The notes under the pieces: model-generated | Told to the model about the DNA's origin: nothing | What the model saw: only the letters and a program-made list of their open reading frames with translations | Database searches by the model: none | Position numbers and translations under genes: made by a program | Shown here: positions 52,895 through 62,770 of the stretch, piece by piece | How the letters are laid out: each line of letters opens with the position of its first letter | Numbering within the stretch: position 1 is the stretch's first letter | Assembly: GCA_002840765.1 (NCBI GenBank) | Contig: PHCE01000002.1 | Coordinates: 372,001 to 436,000 of the forward strand | Length of the DNA stretch: 64,000 nucleotides | Source: Betaproteobacteria bacterium HGW-Betaproteobacteria-7 | GTDB lineage: Bacteria > Pseudomonadota > Gammaproteobacteria > Burkholderiales > Rhodocyclaceae | Direction of reading: 5' to 3'

Positions 52895-54364
52895 CTACAG
52901 GGTCTTGCGTAAATTGACCGGCGGGATGTTGAGCGACTCGCGATATTTTGCAACCGTGCGCCGGGCAACAACGATTCCCTGCTGGCCTAGTATTTCGGAT
53001 AATTGACTATCCGACAAGGGCTTCTTGCCATCCTCGGAGCCGATCAATTGCTTGAGCAGAGCGCGGATGGCGGTGGCGGAACAGGCTCCGCCGGTATCGG
53101 TAGCGACATGGCTGCCGAAGAAGTATTTGAGTTCGAAGATACCGCGCGGCGTCGCCATGTATTTCTGGCTGGTGACGCGGGAGACGGTGGATTCGTGCAG
53201 GCCGAGGATGTCGGCAATCTCGCGCAGGACCAGTGGCCGCATGGCGACTTCGCCGTGCTCGAAGAATTGGCGCTGACGGTCGACGATGGCCTGGGTCACG
53301 CGATGGATGGTGTCAAAACGTTGCTGTACGTTCTTGATCAGCCAGCGCGCCTCCTGCAACTGCCCGGTCAGGTTGCCATTGCCGCGGCGCTGGCGGGCCA
53401 GGATCTCGGCATAGAGACGGTTGATGCGCAGACGCGGATAGGCATCCGGGTTGATGTAGGCCGTCCACTTGCCCTTCAGTTTCTTGACGATGACATCTGG
53501 GGTTATGTAGCGCGCCTCGGTCTGGGCAAAGCCGGCTCCCGGGCGGGGATTCAGACTGGTGATCAGGCTGTGCGCAGCCTTCAGTTCCTCATCGTCGCAA
53601 CCGGTCAACCGGCGGATCTTGGCGAAATCGCGGGCGGCCAGCAGTTCCAGATGCTTGTCCACGATGGCCAGGGCGAGCTCCTGCACCTCGTCCACGTCCA
53701 GCGCCTTCAACTGCAGGGCCAGGCACTCGCGCGGATTGCGTGCGCCGATGCCGGTCGGATCGAAATGCTGGATATGGTGCAGGGCGATCTCGAGTTCCTC
53801 GATCTCGACCTCGTATTCCGCCGGCAGCGTTTCCAGCAATTCTTCGAGGGAAGCGGAAAGGTAACCGTCGTCGTCGAGAGCCTCGATCAGGAAGCGCACC
53901 AGCGCCCGATCACGCTCGGAGACCTGGGTCATGCCCAGTTGCCAGCCTAGATGGTCGCGCAGGCTGACCGTCCCGGCGTGGATGTCCTGGGCGTCGTTAT
54001 CGTCGTCCTCGTCGCGACCGGCACCGGTAAAGGTGCCGGCATCGGAGCTCCAGCGGTCATCATCGACATCGGAGGGGGCCGAGGGCACATCCTGCTCGCG
54101 GTCGTCGTGGGCGTCGCGCTCTTCGCGTTCGACGCGTTGTTCGCGCTCGCCTTCCGCCGTCTGCGGCGAATCGAATTGCTGCGCGGTGGCGAAATTTTCC
54201 GTCGGCTGATCGTCGTCGCGCTCGAGCATGGGATTTTCGAGCAGGTAGCGCTCGATTTCCTGCTGCATTTCCACCGTCGACAGCTGCAATAGCTTGATCG
54301 ACTGCTGCAACTGCGGCGTCAGTGCCAGATGCTGCGATAGTTTTAGTTGGAGTGCCGGCTTCAT
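52895..54364 (-). CDS. rpoN: RNA polymerase sigma-54 factor RpoN
   Basis: The alternative sigma factor for enhancer-dependent promoters. It has 489 residues. Region I at the N-terminus is Gln/Leu-rich ([24 protein letters not shown]). Acidic region II follows (about 60-120, many D and E). The core-binding and HTH regions include [27 protein letters not shown] near 390. The RpoN box [10 protein letters not shown] is near 470. It follows lptB by 27 bases, as in most proteobacteria. Confidence 0.97.
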   Translation of the reverse strand: MKPALQLKLSQHLALTPQLQQSIKLLQLSTVEMQQEIERYLLENPMLERDDDQPTENFATAQQFDSPQTAEGEREQRVEREERDAHDDREQDVPSAPSDVDDDRWSSDAGTFTGAGRDEDDDNDAQDIHAGTVSLRDHLGWQLGMTQVSERDRALVRFLIEALDDDGYLSASLEELLETLPAEYEVEIEELEIALHHIQHFDPTGIGARNPRECLALQLKALDVDEVQELALAIVDKHLELLAARDFAKIRRLTGCDDEELKAAHSLITSLNPRPGAGFAQTEARYITPDVIVKKLKGKWTAYINPDAYPRLRINRLYAEILARQRRGNGNLTGQLQEARWLIKNVQQRFDTIHRVTQAIVDRQRQFFEHGEVAMRPLVLREIADILGLHESTVSRVTSQKYMATPRGIFELKYFFGSHVATDTGGACSATAIRALLKQLIGSEDGKKPLSDSQLSEILGQQGIVVARRTVAKYRESLNIPPVNLRKTL

Positions 54365-54391
54365 CGTTTGGGTGACTGGGCTACGTTCTGG

Positions 54392-55123
54392 TCAGAGCCG
54401 GAAGTGCTCGCCAAGGTAGACCTTGCGCACGCTTTCATTATCAACGATTTCTTCCGGCCGTCCAGCCGCCAGTACATGGCCGGCGCTGATGATGTAAGCG
54501 TGATCGCAGATACCGAGGGTCTCGCGCACGTTGTGGTCGGTGATCAGCACACCGATGCCGCGCTCCTTGAGGAAGCGGATGATCTTCTGGATTTCGAGCA
54601 CGGCGATCGGGTCCACGCCGGCGAAGGGTTCGTCGAGCAGGATGAAACGCGGACTGGTGGCCAGGGCGCGGGCGATTTCGACACGCCGGCGTTCGCCGCC
54701 GGAGAGGGCGGCGGCGTTGATGTGCCGGACATGGTCGATGTGCAGTTCGGCGAGCAGGCCTTCCAGCCGGTCGTTGAGTTCGGCGGCCGGCAGATTGCCC
54801 AGTTCGAGGACGGCACGGATGTTTTCCTCGACATTCAGCTTGCGGAATACCGAAGCTTCCTGGGGCAGGTAAGACACACCCTGACGGGCCCGTGCATGCA
54901 TCGGCAGGTGGGTGAGGCGGGTTTCGTCGATATGGACTTCACCCCCATCAGCCGCCACCAGACCGACGATCATGTAGAAGCAGGTGGTCTTGCCGGCGCC
55001 ATTTGGGCCAAGCAGACCAACAACCTCGCCGGACTTGACTTCGAAGGAGACATCCTCGACGACGGTACGCGCCTTATAACGTTTCTTCAGGTTGTTGGCG
55101 GAAAGGGTGGCGGCAGTGCTCAT
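54392..55123 (-). CDS. lptB: LPS export ABC transporter ATPase LptB
   Basis: The cytoplasmic ATPase of the Lpt machinery that extracts lipopolysaccharide from the inner membrane. It has 243 residues, with Walker A GPNGAGKT at 39-46, signature [15 protein letters not shown] near 139-153 and Walker [14 protein letters not shown] near 158-170. Its start overlaps the recX stop by four bases (ATGA). The usual upstream partners lptA and lptC are absent here; recA-recX take their place, so lptC/lptA must be elsewhere. Confidence 0.96.
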   Translation of the reverse strand: MSTAATLSANNLKKRYKARTVVEDVSFEVKSGEVVGLLGPNGAGKTTCFYMIVGLVAADGGEVHIDETRLTHLPMHARARQGVSYLPQEASVFRKLNVEENIRAVLELGNLPAAELNDRLEGLLAELHIDHVRHINAAALSGGERRRVEIARALATSPRFILLDEPFAGVDPIAVLEIQKIIRFLKERGIGVLITDHNVRETLGICDHAYIISAGHVLAAGRPEEIVDNESVRKVYLGEHFRL

Positions 55124-55546
55124 TCGTCGGCTCCCGCCAGCACGCGGCGAATCGCCTCACCGGAAAAGCCGCGGTACTGCAGGAAACGCATCTGTCGCGC
55201 CCGATCTTCGGCCGACTGCGGCAACTCGCCGAATTTCCTTGCCCAAACCGCCCGGCAACGCTCACTTTCATCACCGGCTTCGGGCAGGGCAGCGGCAATT
55301 TCGTCGTCACCGACGCCTTTCTGGCGCAGCTCCTGACGCAGGCGGGTATTGCCGTAGCGTCCGGCGCGAGCAACGACGCGCTGGGCGGCATAACGCTGAT
55401 CTGAGAGCAGGCGCTCTTCCTCCAGGCGATCGAGGACGGCGTCCAGTTGCTCCGCTGACTCGGCCTCGGCTGCCAGCTTGCTACGCAACTCGACCCGGCA
55501 ATAATCCCGCCGGGTGAGCAGTTGCAGGGCGCGCACACGCAGCAGG

Positions 55547-55554
<8 letters not shown>
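55120..55554 (-). CDS. recX: Regulatory protein RecX
   Basis: A modulator of RecA filaments. It has 144 residues made of three-helix repeats ([63 protein letters not shown]). The start is the ATG at 55554, which lies inside the last codons of recA (8-base overlap); the long open frame upstream of it is a shadow. It is coupled to lptB at its other end. Confidence 0.93.
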
Positions 55555-56575
<1,021 letters not shown>

Positions 56576-56750
56576 GCGGGTACCTCTAAAATTTGAGCGG
56601 ATTATGGCACAGGGGCCGGAGATGGAATAGAAATTGCTGAGCCAACAGAAAGCAGGCTAGCCGGCAGTTATGTCAATGGCAAGTCGGATTTTTCCTAAAA
56701 TCGGGGAAGCACTGGCGAGCGTACCGGTTCCCGCCGGCACTGCCATCGAA

Positions 56751-56770
56751 TACTGTTGTTATGTACAGTA
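56751..56770. promoter_or_regulatory. LexA (SOS) box between recA and a small gene
   Basis: TACTGTTGTTATGTACAGTA matches the enterobacterial-type SOS operator TACTGTATATATATACAGTA at all conserved end positions (CTGT-N8-ACAG). It is 176 bases upstream of the recA ATG and 16-46 bases upstream of the two candidate starts of the small rightward gene. Confidence 0.88.
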
Positions 56771-56786
56771 ATATGGAGGCAAGTAA

Positions 56787-57008
56787 TTGGCAAGATTATT
56801 CTTTAGCGGACACTCGATGCGGCAAAAACTGGCACTTCTGGCTCTTGTCGGCAGCCTGGCCGCCCCGGCACTGGCCGGCCCGGCCCCCTGGTACTGGTGG
56901 GTCAGCCGCAGCAGCGATGCGCGTATCTGCTGGCAGACCTCACCCGGTGAAGGCTGGATGCGCGAGCCCCAGCCGTTCAGTGACGCCCATTGCCGGAAAC
57001 GCCAGTAA
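56787..57008 (+). CDS. Small secreted tryptophan-rich protein, unknown function
   Basis: The ORF contains a signal peptide MRQKLALLALVGSLAAPALA beginning at the ATG at 56817, then a mature part of about 43 residues starting GPAPWYWWVSRSSDARIC. That part has several Trp and two Cys (ARICW and DAHCRK), which could form a disulfide. A TTG at 56787 has a consensus GGAGG 7 bases upstream, so either start is possible; 56817 gives the cleaner signal peptide. It sits directly after a LexA box and 9 bases before an rluA-type gene. Function unknown. Confidence 0.6.
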   Translation: MARLFFSGHSMRQKLALLALVGSLAAPALAGPAPWYWWVSRSSDARICWQTSPGEGWMREPQPFSDAHCRKRQ

Positions 57009-57017
57009 GCCGCCCCG

Positions 57018-57689
57018 ATGCTGCCGTACACGCCACCGCCCGACCGCGGGCTGGAGATTCTTTACGCCGATGATGCGCTGCTCGTCGTCGACAAACCGGC
57101 CGGCCTGCTCTCGGTACCGGGGCGGGGTGCTGACAAAGCCGACTGCCTGATCAGCCGGCTGCAGGCAAAATTTGCCGATGCGCTGGCCGTGCACCGTCTC
57201 GACATGTCCACTTCCGGCCTGCTGCTGGTCGCCCGTGGCGCGGCGATGCACAGTGCCCTGTCCCGATTGTTCCGCGAGCGTCAGGTAGGCAAGCGCTACC
57301 TGGCCGAAGTCGAAGGCTGCCTGGCAACGACCGCCGGCGAGATTGAGTTACCACTGATCTGTGACTGGCCGAACCGCCCCCGGCAGAAGGTGGACTTTGA
57401 AATTGGCAAGCACTCACTAACGCGCTACCGCCTTGTTTCCATTGATGCGGAACGCCAAACCAGCCGCGTTGAACTGGAACCGGTGACCGGTCGCTCGCAT
57501 CAACTGCGGGTACACATGGCCGCCCTCGGCCATCCGATCCTTGGCGACGAACTGTACGGCAGCGGCAATCCCGAGACCGGTGAGCGCCTGCACCTGCACG
57601 CCACGGATCTGGCCTTCGTTCACCCGTTGAGCGCGGAATATTTGCAATTTCATTGCAAAGCCCCGTTTTGCGCCCCTGAAACCGTATAA
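57018..57689 (+). CDS. RluA-family RNA pseudouridine synthase
   Basis: Converts uridine to pseudouridine in rRNA and/or tRNA. It has 223 residues without an S4 domain, the size of E. coli RluA. The catalytic aspartate is in AVHRLDMSTSGLLLVA (about 57-72). Motifs YADDALLVVDKPAGLLSVPG and the C-terminal RSHQLRVHMAALGHPILGDELYG are typical. Its short upstream spacing suggests co-transcription with the small secreted protein, possibly under the LexA site. Confidence 0.92.
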   Translation: MLPYTPPPDRGLEILYADDALLVVDKPAGLLSVPGRGADKADCLISRLQAKFADALAVHRLDMSTSGLLLVARGAAMHSALSRLFRERQVGKRYLAEVEGCLATTAGEIELPLICDWPNRPRQKVDFEIGKHSLTRYRLVSIDAERQTSRVELEPVTGRSHQLRVHMAALGHPILGDELYGSGNPETGERLHLHATDLAFVHPLSAEYLQFHCKAPFCAPETV

Positions 57690-57690
57690 T
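57685..57690 (+). promoter_or_regulatory. Likely -10 element before the SSS symporter gene
   Basis: A perfect TATAAT overlaps the end of the rluA-type gene, 41 bases before the ATG at 57732, and is followed by CCCCGCG. No good -35. Confidence 0.4.
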
Positions 57691-57731
57691 CCCCGCGTTT
57701 TCAACCTCTTGCCCTGGCCGGATGCCCAATC

Positions 57732-59228
57732 ATGCTGATCTGGTTCGTCGTCCTCTATCTGCTCGCCTCGATCGCCATCGGCCTCTTCGCGGCGACGCGC
57801 GTCCATAACGCCAAGGACTTCGCCGTCGCCGGGCGCAGCCTGCCGCTACCGGTCGTTACCGCTACCGTCTTCGCCACCTGGTTTGGCGCCGAGGCGATCT
57901 TCGGCGTCTCCGCCACCTTCGTCCAGGAAGGCCTGCGCGGTGTCGTCGCCGACCCATTCGGCGCCAGCCTGTGCCTGGTCATCGCCGGCATCTTCTACGG
58001 CACCAAAATATACAAGCTGAACGTGCTGACCCTCGGCGATTTCTTCCGCATGCGCTACAACCGCACGGTCGAAATCCTCACCACGATCTGCATCGTCGTC
58101 TCCTATCTGGGCTGGGTCTCGGCCCAGATCAAGGCGCTCGGCCTGGTCTTCAATGTCGTCACCGACGGCGCCATCAGCCAGGAAATGGGCATGGTGCTGG
58201 GCACCGCCATTGTGCTGACCTACACCACCTTCGGCGGCATGTTCTCGGTGGCCATTCTCGATTTCGTGCAGATGGCGGTGGTCATGGGCGGCATGCTGTT
58301 CATCGGCTACCTTGTTTCCGGTATGACCGGCGGTGTCGACGTCGTCGTCGCCCACGCCTCGGCAGCTGGCAAGCTGGACTTCTTCCCGAGCGGCAACTGG
58401 GTCGAATGGCTGGCCTTCATTGCCGCCTGGATGACCATGATGCTCGGCTCCATCCCGCAGCAGGACGTCTTCCAGCGCATCACCTCAGCGAAGAGCGCAC
58501 GCGTCGCCATCTGGGCCTCGATCCTCGGCGGCACCCTGTATTTTTGCTTCACCTTCATCCCGATGTTCATTGCCTACGCGGCAACGCTGATCAATCCCGA
58601 ACAATTCAACGGCCTGATCGCAACCGATTCGCAACTGGTGCTGCCCACCCTGGTCATGCAGCACACCCCGGTCTTTGCCCAGGCCATCTTCTTCGGCGCC
58701 GTCCTCGCTGCCATCATGGCCTGCTCCTCGGCAACGCTGCTGGCGCCATCGGTATCCTTCTCGGAAAACATCCTGCGCAACATCTTCCCCGACGTAAACG
58801 ACCGCGAACTACTGCGCATGATGCGCATCACCATGGTCTGCTTCGCCGGCCTGGTGCTGCTCTTCGCCCTGAACAGCGAGTCGTCGATCTTCGAAATGGT
58901 CGAAAACGCCTACAAGGTCACCCTGGCTGGTGCCTTTGTGCCGCTGTTCTTCGGTGCCTACTGGTCGCGGGCCACCACACAGGGGGCGCTGACGGCGTGC
59001 ATCGGCGGCGTCGGCTCATGGCTGATCGTCGAACTGCTGATCGGCGAGGCCAGTTTGGTGCCGGCGCAGCTGATCGGCCTTGGCTTCAGCATCGTCGGCA
59101 TGATCGTCGGCTCGCTGCTGCCGCAGCGCTTTGGCCGGCCGACCCCGCACGACGACATCCATCACGCGCTGCATCACCGGGCGGCGGCAGAAACCCATCA
59201 CGCTGCCGATCATCCGCATCACCATTAA
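57732..59228 (+). CDS. Sodium:solute symporter (SSS family) with histidine-rich C-terminal tail
   Basis: A 498-residue inner-membrane transporter with about 13 hydrophobic helices, starting MLIWFVVLYLLASIAIGLFA. Family features: VAGRSLPLPVVTATVFATWFGAEAIFG near 32-57 and IPQQDVFQRITSAKSARVA near 238. The substrate cannot be read from sequence; proline, organic acids and other solutes are all known for this family. The last 26 residues contain eleven histidines (HDDIHHALHHRAAAETHHAA, then DHPHHH), which may bind metal. A TATAAT at 57685-57690 could be its -10. Confidence 0.9.
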   Translation: MLIWFVVLYLLASIAIGLFAATRVHNAKDFAVAGRSLPLPVVTATVFATWFGAEAIFGVSATFVQEGLRGVVADPFGASLCLVIAGIFYGTKIYKLNVLTLGDFFRMRYNRTVEILTTICIVVSYLGWVSAQIKALGLVFNVVTDGAISQEMGMVLGTAIVLTYTTFGGMFSVAILDFVQMAVVMGGMLFIGYLVSGMTGGVDVVVAHASAAGKLDFFPSGNWVEWLAFIAAWMTMMLGSIPQQDVFQRITSAKSARVAIWASILGGTLYFCFTFIPMFIAYAATLINPEQFNGLIATDSQLVLPTLVMQHTPVFAQAIFFGAVLAAIMACSSATLLAPSVSFSENILRNIFPDVNDRELLRMMRITMVCFAGLVLLFALNSESSIFEMVENAYKVTLAGAFVPLFFGAYWSRATTQGALTACIGGVGSWLIVELLIGEASLVPAQLIGLGFSIVGMIVGSLLPQRFGRPTPHDDIHHALHHRAAAETHHAADHPHHH

Positions 59229-59262
59229 GCCCCTTAATCCGGGCAGGGCAGGGGAATGCCGG

Positions 59263-59291
59263 CTGACGCTCCGGCCGATAACGCCTAAAAT
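59263..59291 (+). promoter_or_regulatory. Promoter of the vanZ gene, predicting a leaderless mRNA
   Basis: CTGACG (59263-59268) and TAAAAT (59286-59291) are 17 bases apart. The -10 ends 6 bases before the ATG at 59298, so transcription should start at or next to the A of the start codon. Confidence 0.55.
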
Positions 59292-59297
59292 CCGCTG

Positions 59298-60368
59298 ATG
59301 ACCGAGCATGGCCGCGGCCCCATCCTTCTTGCCCGTTATTTCGCGCTGGCCTGGCTCGGCCTGATCGCCTATGGCAGCCTGCACCCGTTCACCGCCTGGC
59401 GCGATAGCGGCATCCCGTCGCTTACCTTTCTCGAAGGCGGCTGGCCGCGCTACTGGACAGTCTTCGACCTGTTGGCCAACGTCGCCGTCTACCTGCCGCT
59501 CGGCTTTTTCCTGACCCTTGCCCTGCGCCGCCTGCCCGGCCGTTTCAGCGCCCCGTTCCTCGCCGTCCTGCTCGCCGCCGGAACCAGCCTGGGACTGGAA
59601 GTGCTGCAAACCTGGCTACCCTCGCGCGTGCCGTCCAATCTTGATCTCGCCTGCAACGCCATCGGCGGCCTGGTCGGGGCCGGTCTGGCCCAATGGGCCG
59701 GTCCGCGGGTCTTCGCTCGCCTGATCGCCTTTGAACAACGCCTCATCGCCCCGATTCCCCACGCCGAACTGGGCCTCACCCTGCTCGGCCTCTGGCTGCT
59801 CGTCCCCCTGTCGCCGGAAACCCTGCTCTTCGGTGCCGGCGATCTGCGCCACCTGATCGATTTTTCCAGCGCCTTTCCCTTTGCTGCCGAGAGCTTCGTC
59901 CTCATCGAAGCCAGCATCGCCGCTCTCAATGCCCTGGCCGTCGGCCTCGTCGTCCGCATGCTCTGCGCCCGGCTGCTCCCTGCCTGCCTGATCGTGCCGC
60001 TGTTCCTGCTCCTCGGTCTGATCGTCCGCACCCTGGCCGCGGCGATCCTCATCGGCCCCGACGAGGCCCTCGCCTGGCTGACTGCTGGCGCCCGCAACGG
60101 CCTGCTCGCCGGCGGCGTGCTGCTGGCCGTCGCCATCATTCTGCCGCCCACGCCGCGCCTGGTCCTGACCTTGCTCGCCCTGCTCGCTGGCACCGTGCTG
60201 GTCAATCTAGCGCCACCCAATCCCTATTCGATAGCCGCCCTGGCCACCTGGCGCCAAGGGCACTTTCTCAATTTCAACGGTCTGACGCGGTTGGTGGCAA
60301 CGCTCTGGCCGTTCCTGGTGCTGCCCTTCCTGCTGCTGGCAACGCGCGCCCGACCGCGTTCCACGTGA
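59298..60368 (+). CDS. VanZ family membrane protein
   Basis: A 356-residue protein with about nine hydrophobic helices. The first half is a VanZ-like domain (IAYGSLHPFTAW near 20-31, LANVAVYLPLGFFLTLALR near 59-77, LGLEVLQTWLPSRVPSNLDLACNAIGGLVGA near 97-127). The second half is an additional membrane region. VanZ itself gives low-level teicoplanin resistance; in proteobacteria the role of the family is unknown. No Shine-Dalgarno is seen and the promoter sits right at the start codon. A parS-like site overlaps its stop. Confidence 0.85.
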   Translation: MTEHGRGPILLARYFALAWLGLIAYGSLHPFTAWRDSGIPSLTFLEGGWPRYWTVFDLLANVAVYLPLGFFLTLALRRLPGRFSAPFLAVLLAAGTSLGLEVLQTWLPSRVPSNLDLACNAIGGLVGAGLAQWAGPRVFARLIAFEQRLIAPIPHAELGLTLLGLWLLVPLSPETLLFGAGDLRHLIDFSSAFPFAAESFVLIEASIAALNALAVGLVVRMLCARLLPACLIVPLFLLLGLIVRTLAAAILIGPDEALAWLTAGARNGLLAGGVLLAVAIILPPTPRLVLTLLALLAGTVLVNLAPPNPYSIAALATWRQGHFLNFNGLTRLVATLWPFLVLPFLLLATRARPRST

Positions 60369-60372
60369 AACC
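60357..60372. other. parS-like site 4
   Basis: CGTTCCACGTGAAACC has the GTTCCACGTGAAAC core of the ParB site. It overlaps the 3' end of the vanZ gene. Confidence 0.7.
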
Positions 60373-60383
60373 GGAGCGGCCTC

Positions 60384-60389
60384 TATAAT
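60384..60389 (+). promoter_or_regulatory. Likely -10 element of the ferredoxin-hydrolase-ABC operon
   Basis: A perfect TATAAT, 22 bases before the ferredoxin ATG at 60412. No good -35. The parS-like site lies just upstream and could overlap the promoter. Confidence 0.45.
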
Positions 60390-60411
60390 GAGTCCCCCGA
60401 GGAGAACAACG

Positions 60412-60720
60412 ATGAGCTATTACACCCACCACGTATTCATCTGCTGCAACCAGCGCGAGGCCGGCGAGCAGTGCTGCAACGCCGTTGGCGGCTCGACCGC
60501 ACTGGCCTACGCCAAGGACCGCATCGGCACGCTGAAGAAAAACGGCGCCGGCGCCATCCGCATCAACAAGGCCGGCTGCCTGGGTCGCTGCGACAACGGG
60601 CCAGTCATGGTCGTCTATCCGGAAGAGACCTGGTACAGCTTCATCGACCACGAAGACGTCGAGGAAATCATCCAGGAACATCTGCTCAATGGGCGCATCG
60701 TCGACCGCTTGAAGATCTGA
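60412..60720 (+). CDS. Thioredoxin-like [2Fe-2S] ferredoxin
   Basis: A 102-residue small ferredoxin of the thioredoxin-like group (NuoE/Shethna-like). Cysteines likely to hold the cluster are in VFICCNQREAGEQCC at the N-terminus and KAGCLGRCDNGPVMVVYPE near 54-72. The ATG at 60412 is preceded by GAGGAG, which is preferred over an in-frame start at 60388. It lies 3 bases before a hydrolase gene. Its redox partner is unknown. Confidence 0.9.
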   Translation: MSYYTHHVFICCNQREAGEQCCNAVGGSTALAYAKDRIGTLKKNGAGAIRINKAGCLGRCDNGPVMVVYPEETWYSFIDHEDVEEIIQEHLLNGRIVDRLKI

Positions 60721-60723
60721 ATC

Positions 60724-61362
60724 ATGAAAGCCCCGGAAGAGAAAATCCTCATCGACGGCCCGGTCGGCAAGATCGACGTCATCATGGAACGCCCAGATGC
60801 GCCGCGCGGCATCGCCCTGATCGCCCATCCGCACCCGATGGGCGGCGGTGCCAACACCAACAAGGTCGCCTACACGCTGGCGCGGACCTTCGTCAGCCTC
60901 GGCTATGCCGCCTTCCGTCCGAATTTCCGGGGCGTCGGCGGCACTGAAGGCGTCCACGACGAAGGCGATGGTGAAACTGACGATCTGCTGGCCGTGCTCA
61001 AAGAGGCCAAATGCCGCTGCGGCAACCTGCCGGTGGCGCTGGCCGGCTTCTCCTTTGGTGCCTTTTGCCAGACGCGCGTCGCCAAACGCCTGAGCGAGGC
61101 CGGTCATCCGGCGCAGCGCCTGGTGCTGGTCGGCACCGCTGCCGGCTATGTGGAAAGCACACGCCACTACGACACCGAGGCCGTGCCGCACGACACCATC
61201 GTCATTCACGGCTCGGCCGACACACTGGTGCCACTGAGCAATGTCTTCGCCTGGGCCCAGCCGAACGACCTGCCAGTCGTCGTGGTACCAGGCGCCGACC
61301 ATTTCTTCCACCGCCGGCTGCACCTGATCCGCGACATCATCACCCGCGCGTGGCGACACTAG
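60724..61362 (+). CDS. Alpha/beta hydrolase (dienelactone hydrolase/serine aminopeptidase-like)
   Basis: A 212-residue small hydrolase. The motifs are [17 protein letters not shown] near 32-48, [21 protein letters not shown] near 62-82, the nucleophile Ser in AGFSFGAFC near 105, the acid in HGSADTLVP near 164 and the His in [10 protein letters not shown] near 194. This HPxPxxGG pattern is typical of a widespread group without a known substrate. Its 3' end overlaps the next gene by 13 bases. Confidence 0.87.
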   Translation: MKAPEEKILIDGPVGKIDVIMERPDAPRGIALIAHPHPMGGGANTNKVAYTLARTFVSLGYAAFRPNFRGVGGTEGVHDEGDGETDDLLAVLKEAKCRCGNLPVALAGFSFGAFCQTRVAKRLSEAGHPAQRLVLVGTAAGYVESTRHYDTEAVPHDTIVIHGSADTLVPLSNVFAWAQPNDLPVVVVPGADHFFHRRLHLIRDIITRAWRH

Positions 61363-62285
61363 GCTCCCCCCCGGCGCTGGCGATCACCGAGCTGCGCAAG
61401 ACCTACGCCGGCACCGCCGTCGTCGACGGGCTGTCGTTCGCCGTTGAGCCGGGCACCTGCTTCGGCCTGCTGGGGCCGAATGGCGCCGGCAAGACGACGA
61501 CGCTGCGCCTTTGTCTCGGCCTGACCGCACCGGACAGCGGCCGCATCGTCCTCAATGGCCACGCCATCCCCGACGATGCCCAGACGGCGCGGGCACGGGT
61601 CGGCGTCGTGCCGCAGTTCGACAATCTCGATCCGGATTTCACCTGCAGCGAGAACCTGCTGGTCTTCGGCCGCTATTTCGGCATTGCCGACACCGACATC
61701 CGCGCCCGCATCCCGCAGCTGCTGGAGTTCGCCAGTCTCGGCAGCAAGGCCGATGCACGCCTGGCGACGCTTTCCGGCGGCATGAAGCGGCGCCTGACGC
61801 TGGCCCGGGCGCTGGTCAACAACCCCGATGTGGTCTTTCTCGACGAACCGACCACCGGCCTCGACCCACAGGCCCGCCACCTGATCTGGGAACGCCTGAA
61901 GAAGCTCAAGGCCGCCGGCAAGACGTTGATCCTGACCACCCACTTCATGGACGAGGCCGAACGCCTGTGCGACCGGCTGATCGTCATCGACCACGGGCGC
62001 AAGATTGCCGAAGGCAGTCCGCGCCAGCTGATCGCCGAGCACATCGAACCGCAGGTCGTCGAAGTCTATGACGAAGCCGGCGGCGACCTGCCGGCCTTCG
62101 TCGACGGCGCCCGGGCGCTCGCCGATCGGGTCGAAACCAGCGGCGAGACCGCCTTCTTCTACTGCCGCGAACCGCACGAACTGCTCGCCCGGCTCGCCGC
62201 GGCACCCGGCCTGCGCTACGTACACCGTGCCTCCAACCTCGAAGATGTGTTCATCAAGCTGACCGGGCGGGAGTTGCGCGATTGA
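61350..62285 (+). CDS. ABC transporter ATPase, NodI/CcmA type
   Basis: The ATP-binding subunit of an ABC-2 exporter. The frame is open upstream, but GTG 61350, overlapping the previous stop, gives a normal 311-residue protein. Walker A GPNGAGKT is at 43-50, signature [15 protein letters not shown] near 136-150 and Walker [14 protein letters not shown] near 155-167. NodI-type ATPases are this length and pair with a NodJ-type permease, which lies after an intervening Nudix gene. The substrate is unknown. Confidence 0.9.
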   Translation: MATLGSPPALAITELRKTYAGTAVVDGLSFAVEPGTCFGLLGPNGAGKTTTLRLCLGLTAPDSGRIVLNGHAIPDDAQTARARVGVVPQFDNLDPDFTCSENLLVFGRYFGIADTDIRARIPQLLEFASLGSKADARLATLSGGMKRRLTLARALVNNPDVVFLDEPTTGLDPQARHLIWERLKKLKAAGKTLILTTHFMDEAERLCDRLIVIDHGRKIAEGSPRQLIAEHIEPQVVEVYDEAGGDLPAFVDGARALADRVETSGETAFFYCREPHELLARLAAAPGLRYVHRASNLEDVFIKLTGRELRD

Positions 62286-62725
62286 AAGTCAACAAGCAGG
62301 CCGGCACCTGGGCCGTCATCTACTGTCCGTCGGCGGGTACCTTCCTCTTCGGGCGGCGTTCGGACGTGGTGAACAAACCTGGTGTCTGGAATTTCTTCGG
62401 CGGTCATATCGACGAGGGCGAGACGCCCCGCCAAGCCTTGCTGCGCGAATTGCAAGAGGAGGCCGGCATCGCGCGAACCGACGATGACCTGCTGCATTTC
62501 GGCGGCGTCAGCGATGCCGAGATCCAGGGCCTGGGCTATGTCGAGGCCTTGCGCGAACTGCATTATTTCCTTCTTCTTGCCGACCACGAATTCACGCCTC
62601 AGCTGAATCACGAACATTCCGAGTTCCGCTGGTTCAAACCGCACAGCCTGCCGCACAACCTCAACCGACCAACCGCCATCGCCATCAACATCGGCCTGAT
62701 CCACAAGGCGCTGCAACTTGCCTGA
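62282..62725 (+). CDS. NUDIX hydrolase
   Basis: A 147-residue nucleotide-diphosphate hydrolase. The Nudix box starts [20 protein letters not shown] at about residue 41 and continues with AGI; its metal-binding glutamates are in RELQEE. The TTG start at 62282 overlaps the ABC ATPase stop by four bases (TTGA), which favours real coupling. Substrate unknown. Its place between the two ABC subunits is unusual. Confidence 0.88.
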   Translation: MKVNKQAGTWAVIYCPSAGTFLFGRRSDVVNKPGVWNFFGGHIDEGETPRQALLRELQEEAGIARTDDDLLHFGGVSDAEIQGLGYVEALRELHYFLLLADHEFTPQLNHEHSEFRWFKPHSLPHNLNRPTAIAINIGLIHKALQLA

Positions 62726-62770
62726 GTGCCGCCGCCCAATGAACCCTACCCCTAAACGATTGCCCACCCC

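Noticed and set aside
56671..56676. TTGACA on the minus strand upstream of recA
   Set aside because: No acceptable -10 at 16-18 bases, so I did not call a recA promoter.
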